Shown here piece after piece: positions 35,144 through 43,311 of a stretch of DNA of 64,000 nt. The notes beneath the pieces were generated by a model that was not told the origin of the DNA, did not search any database, and saw only the letters and a list, made by a program, of their open reading frames with translations. A program made the translations under genes and the position numbers. Position 1 is the first letter of the stretch; each line of letters opens with the position of its first letter. Origin of the DNA: CALLPQ01 sp038531745. Lineage in GTDB: Bacteria; Pseudomonadota; Alphaproteobacteria; Caulobacterales; Parvularculaceae. The DNA lies in NCBI GenBank assembly GCA_038531745.1, contig JBCBBJ010000001.1:248001-312000 (forward strand). Reading direction: 5' to 3'.

Positions 35144-36013
35144 TTATTCGGCGATTTTGTCCTGGGTCCGGGTTTCAAAATCGCTGGCATCATGGCGTTC
35201 GTGCAGTTGCCCCTTGGGGTCACCCCAGGCGCGATTAACCATCCGCCCGCGGGTTACAGCTGGACGCGCTTTGTTATCGGCGGCCCACCGCACAACATTT
35301 TCATAGCTGTGTACCTGCAAAAACTCGGCGGCGTCATAGAGCAACCCTTCCACCAAACCGCCATACCAGGGATAGATCGCCATATCGGCAATGGAATATT
35401 CATCGCCCGCCATCCAAGGATATTCTGTAAGGTGACGATCAAGCACATCGAGCTGACGTTTGACCTCCATCGCATAGCGATTGATGGGATATTCCTGCTT
35501 CGTCGGGGCGTAATTGTAAAAATGCCCAAAGCCGCCGCCAAGAAAGGGCGCGCTGCCCATTTGCCAGAATAGCCAGGATAGGCAATCGGTCCGTGCACGG
35601 TGGGATTTGGGCAGGAAGGCATCAAACTTTTCGGCAAGATACAAAAGGATTGCCCCGGATTCAAAAACTGGTGTTTGTGTTGGCGTTGAATGGTCCACAA
35701 GCGCCGGGATTTTGGAATTGGGATTGGCCGCCACAAAGCCTGATGTGAATTGATCGCCTTCGGTGATTTTGATCAGCCAGGCATCATATTCTGCGTCCGA
35801 ATGACCGGCGGCGAGCAATTCCTCCAGCATGATGGTGACTTTCACCCCATTGGGTGTCGCCAGGGAATAAAGCTGCAAGGGGTGCTTGCCCACGGGCAGG
35901 TCTTTTTCAGACGTGGCACCGGCAATCGGGCGATTGATCTTTGAAAATGCGCCGCCGCTCTCTTCGTCCCACGTCCAGACTTTTGGCGGCGTGTAAGGTG
36001 TTGTGGCATTCAT
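35144..36013 (-). CDS. Glutathione S-transferase family protein, YghU-like disulfide reductase
   Basis: A 289-residue enzyme of the Nu-class GST group. The N-terminal arm YTPPKVWTWDEESGGAFSKINRPIAG and the thioredoxin-like part HPLQLYSLATPNGVKVTIMLEELL are those of YghU/YfcG, where a threonine-asparagine pair rather than Tyr/Ser/Cys holds glutathione; ESGAILLYLAEKF binds its gamma-glutamyl end. The ATG at 36013 is taken because of GGGAGG; the frame extends 10 codons further without a ribosome site. Convergent with the thioredoxin-like gene across 7 bases. Confidence 0.92.
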   Translation of the reverse strand: MNATTPYTPPKVWTWDEESGGAFSKINRPIAGATSEKDLPVGKHPLQLYSLATPNGVKVTIMLEELLAAGHSDAEYDAWLIKITEGDQFTSGFVAANPNSKIPALVDHSTPTQTPVFESGAILLYLAEKFDAFLPKSHRARTDCLSWLFWQMGSAPFLGGGFGHFYNYAPTKQEYPINRYAMEVKRQLDVLDRHLTEYPWMAGDEYSIADMAIYPWYGGLVEGLLYDAAEFLQVHSYENVVRWAADNKARPAVTRGRMVNRAWGDPKGQLHERHDASDFETRTQDKIAE

Positions 36014-36183
36014 GGTGGGGCCTCCCGCCGTGTGGCTTCGCACCTGCTATGTGCCCAAAGACTCCCGTCAGAGCCAGTCATTTTTGTGTGAAGCTGGGGT
36101 TCGTGTAGGGGCCATCCTAATTGAACACCCCATTTACCGAATGAGACTGCATCTCCCGCCAAACTGTTTCCAGCACCGGTTAC

Positions 36184-37776
36184 CTATCGGCTGAGGTCGT
36201 TTTCGATGCGAAAAACCTCACCGCGAAAAAGATCCAAAATGTACAGCGCTCGGCGGTCATCTTCGGCAAAGCTGGAGATATTGACGATCATGCCGTTGTT
36301 TGGCGGGTTCAGATCCTCGGTGATATTGGTAAAGTCCGTTGCCGGAATGGTGATACCATCAACGATATCCGCAACTGGCAACGACCAGATGTTGCTGCTC
36401 ACAAAATCAGCAAACACATATCGCCCGATCAGCGCATCAACGCCGCCGCGATGGACGTAACCGCCGGTCACTGAAAAGCCGCCAATGGGGGAATCCTCAT
36501 GTGGGTATTCGGCAATCGGCGCGCGCAAACCATTTGTTGATCCTCCGGAGAATGCCCGCGTGCCCTCAAGAATATTCCAGCCAAAATTCTGACCGCTGGA
36601 GCCCGCTTCAATTCTGTCGATTTCTTCAATCAGCCCTTGGCCCACATCCCCAATATAAAGATCGCCGGTTTCGAAATCGACGCTGGCGCGGAACGGGTTT
36701 CGAAGCCCGTAGGCAAAAATCTCATCGCGTTCGGCGCTGTTGATAAACGGGTTGGTGAGGGGGATGGCATAGTTTGCCTGATCATCACCGGGGAAGTCGT
36801 CTGCCGTCGGATCAATCCGTAAAATTGCGCCTAAAAGATTGCTGGTGTTCTGGGCATTGCCTTGGGGGTCACCCGCACCGCCCCCATCACCGGACGCAAT
36901 GTAAAGGAATCCGTCCGTCCCAAAACCAAGCCAACCGGCATTATGGTTTGAAAAAGGCTGTGGGAAGGTGAGGATTAACCGCCGTGAATTGGGATCAGCA
37001 CGGTTTGGATTTGCCGGATCAACGGAAAATTCTAAAATCTCCGTATCCCCATTATTGTTGGTAGTGTGGACATAAAAAAGCCCGCTCGTGGCATAATCAG
37101 GGGCAAAGGCAAGACCGAGGAGCCCGCGTTCATTGCCCGTTTGGGTCACAAGACTTGTGATGTCGAGAAACGGATCGGCAGGCAACGCATCATTGTTGTC
37201 GACGTCAATGATCCGGATAATACCGCCCTGTTCGGCAACAAACAGACGGTTAGTGCCATCGCCAGAGCCGGTGGCAAAGATTGGGCGGGTAAAGCCGAGG
37301 CCCACACGGACGGTCCGCATGGGCACATCGGTTCGGTCCGTGACGGTGATGCGCACGGTCTGGCTGCTGGTTGCTGTGCCGTCCGAAGCGGCGAGGGTGA
37401 TCTCATAGATATTATTGCCATCGGCGTCGCCCGGTATTTCAAAATCGGGCGGCGCGGTAAAGCTCAGTGCGCCAGCGCCATCAAGGGCAAAGACACCGGC
37501 ATCGGGCCCGCCGGAAAGTGAGAGTGTTACCGCATCGCCATCTGCGTCGCTGGCCGTCGCCGTATAAAAGCTGGCATTGACGAGTTCGGGCACATCCACC
37601 GCGGTGGCCGATGTCACTTGCGGGGCAACATTGGTGACGGGCGGTGGTGGCGGCGGCGGTGCAGGGCTATCGGACCCGCAGCCCACGAGCGAGAATGCCA
37701 GAAACCCAGCGCTGGCGCCGAGCGCGCCCCGCCGTGCGATGCTTCGAGCGAATAAATCCCGTTTCACCTGGTTCAT
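36184..37776 (-). CDS. PQQ-dependent sugar dehydrogenase-like lipoprotein with cadherin-like domain
   Basis: A 530-residue exported protein. The N-terminus has a twin-arginine-like RSIARRGALGASAGFLAFSLVGC, with a lipobox ending in C33, then a run of seven prolines. Residues about 45-150 form an Ig/cadherin-like module (AVDVPELVNASFYTATASDADGDAVTLSL). The rest is a six-bladed glucose/sorbosone dehydrogenase propeller: FATGSGDGTNRLFVAEQGGIIR, ERGLLGLAFAPDYA, SNHNAGWLGFGTDGFLYIASGDGG and IFAYGLRNPFRASVD. Substrate unknown; probably a periplasmic sugar oxidase feeding electrons to quinone. GAGGA sits before the ATG at 37776; the longer frame to 37911 is unlikely. Confidence 0.88.
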   Translation of the reverse strand: MNQVKRDLFARSIARRGALGASAGFLAFSLVGCGSDSPAPPPPPPPVTNVAPQVTSATAVDVPELVNASFYTATASDADGDAVTLSLSGGPDAGVFALDGAGALSFTAPPDFEIPGDADGNNIYEITLAASDGTATSSQTVRITVTDRTDVPMRTVRVGLGFTRPIFATGSGDGTNRLFVAEQGGIIRIIDVDNNDALPADPFLDITSLVTQTGNERGLLGLAFAPDYATSGLFYVHTTNNNGDTEILEFSVDPANPNRADPNSRRLILTFPQPFSNHNAGWLGFGTDGFLYIASGDGGGAGDPQGNAQNTSNLLGAILRIDPTADDFPGDDQANYAIPLTNPFINSAERDEIFAYGLRNPFRASVDFETGDLYIGDVGQGLIEEIDRIEAGSSGQNFGWNILEGTRAFSGGSTNGLRAPIAEYPHEDSPIGGFSVTGGYVHRGGVDALIGRYVFADFVSSNIWSLPVADIVDGITIPATDFTNITEDLNPPNNGMIVNISSFAEDDRRALYILDLFRGEVFRIENDLSR

Positions 37777-37948
37777 GTGGAAATCCTCATACGGTACCAA
37801 TTTTCCTAACAGACGACTTAGGCTGATTCCCATCGCCAATTGACGTTTTACGCGTGAGCCTCGCCCGGGTTCGCCGTCAAAGCAATGCACCCTTTCGTAA
37901 CCATAACGCAAAAACCTAACGGTTTCCTTGCTCTTGGCTGCGATGTCG

Positions 37949-38602
37949 TCAGAATGTCGCGCCAGGCGCAGTTGGGGTTGTTGGAAAGCGGCGGATCAGC
38001 CTGTTGGTGTAGGCAAAGGCGAACACATCATAGACGGTGTGAGCAATGATCGGCACAAGGATGTTTCCGCTTACCGCAAACAGGACACCAAGATAGGCGC
38101 CGATTGCCCCGGCAATAAGCATATAAATCAGATTGTTGTTGTGGAGCAGACCGAACACGATGCTGGGCAACGCAATTGCCACCGCCAGCGGCAGGCTATC
38201 ATCAAGCCAAGCTTGCAACGCACCGCGAAATAAAAGTTCTTCGCCTATGCCAGCGCCAAGGCTCATGAGTACGATGCGTAGGGGCGTAAACCGAAAGCCA
38301 ATCGTTGCAAAAAACCGGATCTGATGATCCCGAAAGGCAATCATGCGGGGGTGCTTGATCAGTTCCAGCGACAATAGAACAATCAGCATCGGAATAACCC
38401 CGGCAAGGCCTAAACCGATTGCGGTACCCTTCACGGACAAAGTCTCGTGGGGAGAGACCCCGGTGGCCGCAGCAACCACGTAAGCGAGAGCCACAAAGAT
38501 CAGTGAGCCACTGATCGCGAGTGCCGCCTTGCCGGTTTCGGTTTCACCAAAAGCGACGGCACGGCGGGGCGTAGGGTGCGCGGGATCTGTGGGAGGCGTC
38601 AT
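37949..38602 (-). CDS. CPBP family intramembrane glutamic endopeptidase
   Basis: A 217-residue membrane protein with about seven hydrophobic stretches and the three CPBP/Abi motifs: GIGEELLFRGALQAWL, ALPSIVFGLLHNNNLI, and IAHTVYDVFAFAY. These give the conserved glutamates and histidines of the active site in the membrane. Substrate not known; bacterial relatives act in prenyl-protein-like processing or bacteriocin immunity. Overlaps no gene; 28 bases downstream of the HerA-like gene in the same direction. Confidence 0.88.
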   Translation of the reverse strand: MTPPTDPAHPTPRRAVAFGETETGKAALAISGSLIFVALAYVVAAATGVSPHETLSVKGTAIGLGLAGVIPMLIVLLSLELIKHPRMIAFRDHQIRFFATIGFRFTPLRIVLMSLGAGIGEELLFRGALQAWLDDSLPLAVAIALPSIVFGLLHNNNLIYMLIAGAIGAYLGVLFAVSGNILVPIIAHTVYDVFAFAYTNRLIRRFPTTPTAPGATF

Positions 38603-38630
38603 GGTGCGTTCATCATGGGCATTGGGGCGG

Positions 38631-40148
38631 TTATCGTTTCACACCGCCCAACAGACCGCGCAGGATTGAGCGCGTCAAAGACGTGGCAAGGGTGCGTGCT
38701 GCGCTTTTCATGGCTGCCTCGCCAACGCTTTGGCGGTTTGATCGCCGCTTAGGCCGCGCGCTCGCCGTGCGCCCTGTACTGCGGGCTGATTTGCCCTTCG
38801 TGCGCCGTTTGGTTGATTTTTGCGCTGCGCGCTGTTCCTCCGCGTCGGCGCGCGCCTCATTACGCGCGCGTAATTCTTCGTAGGCTGATTGTCGATCTAT
38901 CGCCTCATCATATTTATCACCCATCTCGGAATAGATAATCGTTTCCTTGCGCTCCTTGGCGGTGATAGTGCCCATGCGCGAGCAGGGCGGACGGATAAGC
39001 GTGCGCGCGACCATAGACGGCGTACCTTTTTTCAGGAGGGTCGAGACCAGTGCCTCCCCAATGCCGAGTTCGGTAATCACATCTTCGGTCTTAAAAGCGG
39101 GATTAGGCCGAAAGGTTTGTGCCGCTGCCCGCACGACTTTTTGCTCCTTTGGCGTAAAGGCCCGCAGCGCATGCTGGATTCGGTTGCCAAGTTGGCTCGA
39201 TACATCATCTGGCACATCAAGGGGGTTTTGGGTCACGAAGAAAACGCCAACGCCTTTTGAGCGGATCAAGCGGACCACCTGTTCAATCTTGTCGACCAGC
39301 GCCTTTGGGGCATCGTCGAACAAAAGGTGCGCCTCATCAAAAAAGAAAACGAGCTTTGGTTTGTCGGGATCACCAATCTCCGGCAATTCCTCAAACAGCT
39401 CTGACAAGAGCCATAACAAGAATGTGGCGTAGAGCTTTGGTGTTTGCATGAGCTTGTCGGCAGCAAGGATACTCAAAAACCCATAGCCTTCTTCATCAAC
39501 CACCAAAAAGTCATCAAGGTTCAGCGCCGGCTCGCCAAAAAATTTATCTGCCCCCTGATCTTCAAGGACGAGGAGCCGCCGTTGGATGGCCCCAATGGAG
39601 GCTTTCGACACATGGCCATATTCGCGCGACAATTCTGATGACCGATCGGCGATTTCTATCAATAAAGCGCGCAGGTCCTTAAGATCGAGAAGCAAAAGCC
39701 CCTCATCATCGGCTAACCGGAAAGCGAGTGTCAAAACACCCGACTGCGTATCATTCAGCCCCAAAAGGTTGGACAGGAGAAGCGGCCCCATCTCAGAAAT
39801 TGTCGCGCGGATCGGATGTCCTTTTTTGCCATGCAGGTCCCAAAAGGTAACGGGAAAGGCCGCGGGCTCATAGGGGTCGAGACCAATCGTTTCGGCGCGT
39901 TCGGTCAGGAACGATTTCATCTTGACCGGTCGCGACAGGCCCGCCAAATCACCCTTCACATCAGCCATAAAAACCGGAACACCGGCCTTACAAAAGCCCT
40001 CTGCGAGGATTTGCAGGGATACGGTTTTGCCAGTGCCCGTAGCGCCGGAAATAAGCCCATGGCGGTTGGCATATTTTAGGGCGAGAAACTCTGCTTTGTT
40101 GCTTTTGCCCAGGAAAATACCGGCATTGTCGGCGGATTTGGCTGCCAT
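38631..40148 (-). CDS. HerA-like helicase/ATPase (DUF853)
   Basis: A 505-residue P-loop ATPase of the HerA/FtsK group. Walker A is GLISGATGTGKTVSLQIL, Walker B is KPKLVFFFDEAHLLFDD, the arginine region is VVRLIRSKGVGVFFVTQNPLDVPDDV. The C-terminal end carries a very basic, disordered region (AQKSTKRRTKGKSARSTGR), likely nucleic-acid binding, followed by a short helix. Present in many proteobacteria as a stand-alone gene; role in DNA processing or phage-related functions not settled. ATG at 40148 has AAGGG before it. Confidence 0.88.
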   Translation of the reverse strand: MAAKSADNAGIFLGKSNKAEFLALKYANRHGLISGATGTGKTVSLQILAEGFCKAGVPVFMADVKGDLAGLSRPVKMKSFLTERAETIGLDPYEPAAFPVTFWDLHGKKGHPIRATISEMGPLLLSNLLGLNDTQSGVLTLAFRLADDEGLLLLDLKDLRALLIEIADRSSELSREYGHVSKASIGAIQRRLLVLEDQGADKFFGEPALNLDDFLVVDEEGYGFLSILAADKLMQTPKLYATFLLWLLSELFEELPEIGDPDKPKLVFFFDEAHLLFDDAPKALVDKIEQVVRLIRSKGVGVFFVTQNPLDVPDDVSSQLGNRIQHALRAFTPKEQKVVRAAAQTFRPNPAFKTEDVITELGIGEALVSTLLKKGTPSMVARTLIRPPCSRMGTITAKERKETIIYSEMGDKYDEAIDRQSAYEELRARNEARADAEEQRAAQKSTKRRTKGKSARSTGRTASARPKRRSNRQSVGEAAMKSAARTLATSLTRSILRGLLGGVKR

Positions 40149-40169
40149 GGATGACCCTTTTGAAATCAA

Positions 40170-40421
40170 TTCTCGTCCCGGTTCTATAGGGTGTTCGCCC
40201 GCGGATCACTAGGCCGGTTTTGCTCTGTTTTTGGCGGTGTCATTAACGACACATTCACCACGCAAGGCCCTGAAAAGCTTCGCAAATTACCGAAAATATA
40301 GGCTGGCGGGAATTGTCAGAGGGCGGCGTGTGCGTTAATTTTGTTATTAGTGGAGGTAAAGCGCATAGCGCCTATCTCCCGTGGGTATGAAAAGCCAGAT
40401 TAATCAATAAAGGGGATAAAC
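40170..40421. other. 252-bp divergent intergenic region
   Basis: Between the HerA-like and the Ala/Asp-rich genes. AT-rich around 40320-40360. No hairpin, repeat or open frame of interest was seen; promoters for both genes are expected. Confidence 0.3.
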
Positions 40422-41024
40422 ATGGCTCGAATTCTGATTATTACCGCGGTTGTTTTATCAATTGTGATTGTCGCCATGCGTCTTTCGGGAACGAGTGGCA
40501 GCGATCTTGCCGATGCGGCGCGCGAGGCCGGTGAGGGTCTTGCTGACGATGTGGGCGAGGGGCTTGATGCCACCGGTGACGCCGTTTCAGGGGCCGTCAA
40601 TGGCGCCGCTGATGTGGTTGAAGATGGCGCCGATGCTGTTGGTAACGGCCTGAATGAGGCAGGCGATGCTGTCACGCAGGCTGGGCAAGAGGCGGCAGAC
40701 ACTGTCGGTGACGCTGTTGACGGTGCCGCGGACCGGGCAGGCGCCATGGTCGATGATGCGGTTGAGGGTGCACAGGATGCCGCCGAGACCGTAAGGGACG
40801 CTGTCACAGACGCAGCGAGCGACGCCGCCGATGATGCGGCTGATGATGTTGTGGACGCCGCCTCGGACGCGGCGGACAATGCGGCAGAGGCAGCTGAAGG
40901 CGCGGCAGAGAATGCCGCAGATGCTGCCGAAAATGCGGCTGATACAGCGGGTGATCGTGCTGACGCGGCTGCAGATGCTGCCAAAGACGCCGCCAAGCCG
41001 GAAAACGTACCGGATAATCGCTAG
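40422..41024 (+). CDS. Membrane-anchored low-complexity Ala/Asp-rich protein
   Basis: A 200-residue protein with an N-terminal membrane helix (ILIITAVVLSIVIVAM) and then about 170 residues made almost only of A, D, E, G, V and N. Repeated units such as AADAAENAADTAGDRADAAADAA and GAADVVEDGADAVG have a 4/7 or 11-residue rhythm, as in LEA-like or apolipoprotein-like amphipathic helices with an acidic face. No lysine clusters until the end. It could form a long helix in the periplasm or cytoplasm next to the membrane. Unrecognised family, very acidic. Confidence 0.7.
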   Translation: MARILIITAVVLSIVIVAMRLSGTSGSDLADAAREAGEGLADDVGEGLDATGDAVSGAVNGAADVVEDGADAVGNGLNEAGDAVTQAGQEAADTVGDAVDGAADRAGAMVDDAVEGAQDAAETVRDAVTDAASDAADDAADDVVDAASDAADNAAEAAEGAAENAADAAENAADTAGDRADAAADAAKDAAKPENVPDNR

Positions 41025-41218
41025 TAGAAATGACGATTGGGCGCGCAAACCCGTTGAGGGTAGGTCGTCTTTAGTCAACAATAAGAATGTCCTAAGGCAT
41101 GTTTCGGTCCATAAGCTCGAAGCCAGCCTTAGGCTTTTGGTCACCAAGCCCGCCCCGATCTTAACGGCTTGGTATGCCGGCTTTGCTACACTCTTTGAGA
41201 GTCACGCGAGTTAACGGC

Positions 41219-41560
41219 ATGTCAGACCTGATCGATCTCAACCATTTGCAGCTTTACGTCGGAGATGACGTGTCCCTGCGCGATGAGATATTGTCGATTT
41301 TTGAAGATCAACTGGCCCTCTGGATGGGCCGATTATCCCCGGATATGGATGATGATACTTGGTATCAGGCTGCTCATACGTTGAAAGGTGCTGCCCGCGG
41401 GGTTGGGGTTTGGGCCATTGGTGATCTGTGTGAAAAAGCCGAAGCGCTCATGGGGCCGGATGCAGAACCGGCTCGTGCCGATCTGCTTGGCCAGTTAGGC
41501 CCCCTAGCTGATCGTGTGACGGCGGCCTTGAAAGACGTTGCGACTGACGCCGCCGCTTGA
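41219..41560 (+). CDS. Hpt domain-containing protein (histidine phosphotransfer)
   Basis: A 113-residue helical bundle with the Hpt signature WYQAAHTLKGAARGVGVWAIGDLCEKAE; the phosphorylatable histidine is H in AAHTLKGAARG. FEDQLALWMGRL precedes as helix 1. Such proteins pass phosphate between a hybrid histidine kinase and a response regulator. No kinase is adjacent. The start at 41219 is taken because the protein pattern begins there (MSDLIDLNHLQ); a frame start at 41174 is an alternative. It lies just before rbfA. Confidence 0.87.
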   Translation: MSDLIDLNHLQLYVGDDVSLRDEILSIFEDQLALWMGRLSPDMDDDTWYQAAHTLKGAARGVGVWAIGDLCEKAEALMGPDAEPARADLLGQLGPLADRVTAALKDVATDAAA

Positions 41561-41653
41561 TTGCGTGCTCTCCGAGGTCTCTTTGTGGAAATCCGCCGTG
41601 CCTCGTCTATAGCACCCTTTTCATGATGCCGTCGCTTGTCTATCCCATGGCCC

Positions 41654-42103
41654 ATGAGACATGCTTCGAAATCTGCAGGTCAACGCCCGCAAAAAGGGCC
41701 ATCGCAACGCCAGCTTCGCGCCGGTGAGCTGATCCGCCATACGCTTGTGGATATCTTGGCGCGCGAAGATTTGCGCGAGCCTAATCTACAGGGTGTGTCC
41801 GTGACCATCTCCGAAGTGCGAGCCTCACCGGATATGCGCCATGCGGATGTTTTCTGTTCGGTACTGGGTGGGCGTGCGACGGGCATTGATGAAACGATTA
41901 TTGTTGAGGCGTTGAACCGGGTGGCCCCGCATTTGCGTGGGTTACTTGGGCGTCAGATGACCATGAAATATACGCCCTCCCTGAAATTTCGCAGGGACCC
42001 GTCTTTTGATGAGGCAAGCCGGATAGATGCGCTTCTTGCAAAACCGGAGGTTGCCCGTGATCTTGCGAGTGATCACGCCGATGAAGCGGCCGACGGCGAA
42101 TAA
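41654..42103 (+). CDS. rbfA: 30S ribosome-binding factor RbfA
   Basis: A 149-residue KH-fold protein needed for late 16S rRNA maturation. Typical are RQLRAGELIRHTLVDIL, GVSVTISEVRASPDMRHADVFC and LLGRQMTMKYTPSLKFRRDPSFDEASRID. The C-terminal tail is acidic. The ATG at 41654 is chosen; a TTG start at 41636 is possible. Followed by truB in the usual order, but infB is not in front, since the Hpt gene is. Confidence 0.95.
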   Translation: MRHASKSAGQRPQKGPSQRQLRAGELIRHTLVDILAREDLREPNLQGVSVTISEVRASPDMRHADVFCSVLGGRATGIDETIIVEALNRVAPHLRGLLGRQMTMKYTPSLKFRRDPSFDEASRIDALLAKPEVARDLASDHADEAADGE

Positions 42104-42225
42104 CACCGATTGACTGGGCGTGGTGCACGCCATAAGCCCACATCCACTTTGATTGTCACTGGCTTGATCGTGGTTCGATTCCGCATCTTGTCTTTTTATT
42201 GATTGAACATCGATGGAGTGTTGCC

Positions 42226-43161
42226 TTGGGCCGCCGCAAAAAAGGCCGACCGATTTCCGGTTGGATCGTTCTTGATAAAGATTATGATTTTGGCTCCACC
42301 GAGGCGGTGTCAAAAGTGCGCTGGCTGTTTCAGGCGCAAAAGGCGGGTCATGCGGGTACGCTTGATCCCTTAGCAACCGGCATTCTGCCCATTGCTCTGG
42401 GTGAAGCAACAAAGACCGTCCCTTATGTAATGGAAGCGGAAAAACTCTATCGCTTTACGGCTAAATGGGGGGAGGCTACAACAACCGATGATAGCGAGGG
42501 CGATATTATTCAGCGTACTGATGGGCGCCCTTCGAGAGAGGCTATCGAGGCATGCCTTGATGACTATGTGGGCGACATAGAACAGGTCCCACCGAAGTTT
42601 TCTGCCATTAAAGTGGGGGGCAACAGGGCTTATGATCTGGCCCGCGACGGGCAGGAGGTCGAATTGGCCGCGCGCACGATTTCCATTCATGCGCTAGATC
42701 TGGTAGATATTCCCGATACGGACCATGCAGTTTTTGAGGCGCGCACGGGCAAGGGCGCCTATGTGCGCGCTCTGGTGCGCGATATGGCGGTGGCGTTGGG
42801 CACGGTTGGTCATATCACCGCCTTGCGCCGCGTGGCCGTTGGCCCGTTCCACGAAGATCATGCGGTTACCCTGGCGCAAATTGATGCCGAATTGGCGGGG
42901 GAGGCGCGCGATAGCCTGCTCGAAGGGTTAGATCTTGCGTTGCGCGATCTGCCCGCAACGTCGTTGGACGGGCCCCAGGCCATGCGCTTGACGCAAGGGC
43001 AAGCGGCAATCGCCTCGCCCGCCCAAGCCAAGGGCATCCGGGGGGACAGGGTTGGCGAGGTGGAGGCTGTGCTCGCGACGTTGCATGGTGATCCTGTGGC
43101 GATCTGTTGCCTTGATGGGCTTAAGCTCAAGCCGGTGCGCGTTTTCAATACGCCGCGATAG
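42226..43161 (+). CDS. truB: tRNA pseudouridine(55) synthase TruB
   Basis: A 311-residue enzyme making pseudouridine 55 in the T-loop of tRNAs. Motif GHAGTLDPLATGILPIALGEATK holds the catalytic aspartate, RFTAKWGEATTTDDSEGD follows, and the C-terminal half has the family pattern GKGAYVRALVRDMAVALGTVGHITALRR. The TTG at 42226 is preferred (GGAG 9 bases upstream; protein starts GRRKKGRPISGWIVLDK as in relatives); a TTG at 42199 is alternative. Confidence 0.96.
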   Translation: MGRRKKGRPISGWIVLDKDYDFGSTEAVSKVRWLFQAQKAGHAGTLDPLATGILPIALGEATKTVPYVMEAEKLYRFTAKWGEATTTDDSEGDIIQRTDGRPSREAIEACLDDYVGDIEQVPPKFSAIKVGGNRAYDLARDGQEVELAARTISIHALDLVDIPDTDHAVFEARTGKGAYVRALVRDMAVALGTVGHITALRRVAVGPFHEDHAVTLAQIDAELAGEARDSLLEGLDLALRDLPATSLDGPQAMRLTQGQAAIASPAQAKGIRGDRVGEVEAVLATLHGDPVAICCLDGLKLKPVRVFNTPR

Positions 43162-43311
43162 GGCCGGAAAGATAACTGCCGATAAGAGGCCCTCTCCAGT
43201 CGCCGGGCCATGCGCCGCGTTTGACGTCGCCTGCGCATCTGATACCCTAAGATTTGTTGCGTTTTTTTCTTTTGCTCATTTCCTGAGAAATTCAGAAAGG
43301 GACACGCCCCC

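Noticed and set aside
40400..40996. 198-codon antisense frame rich in A, S and T
   Set aside because: Reverse complement of a repetitive GC-rich gene gives long stop-free frames by composition; the sense frame has a start site and membrane helix.
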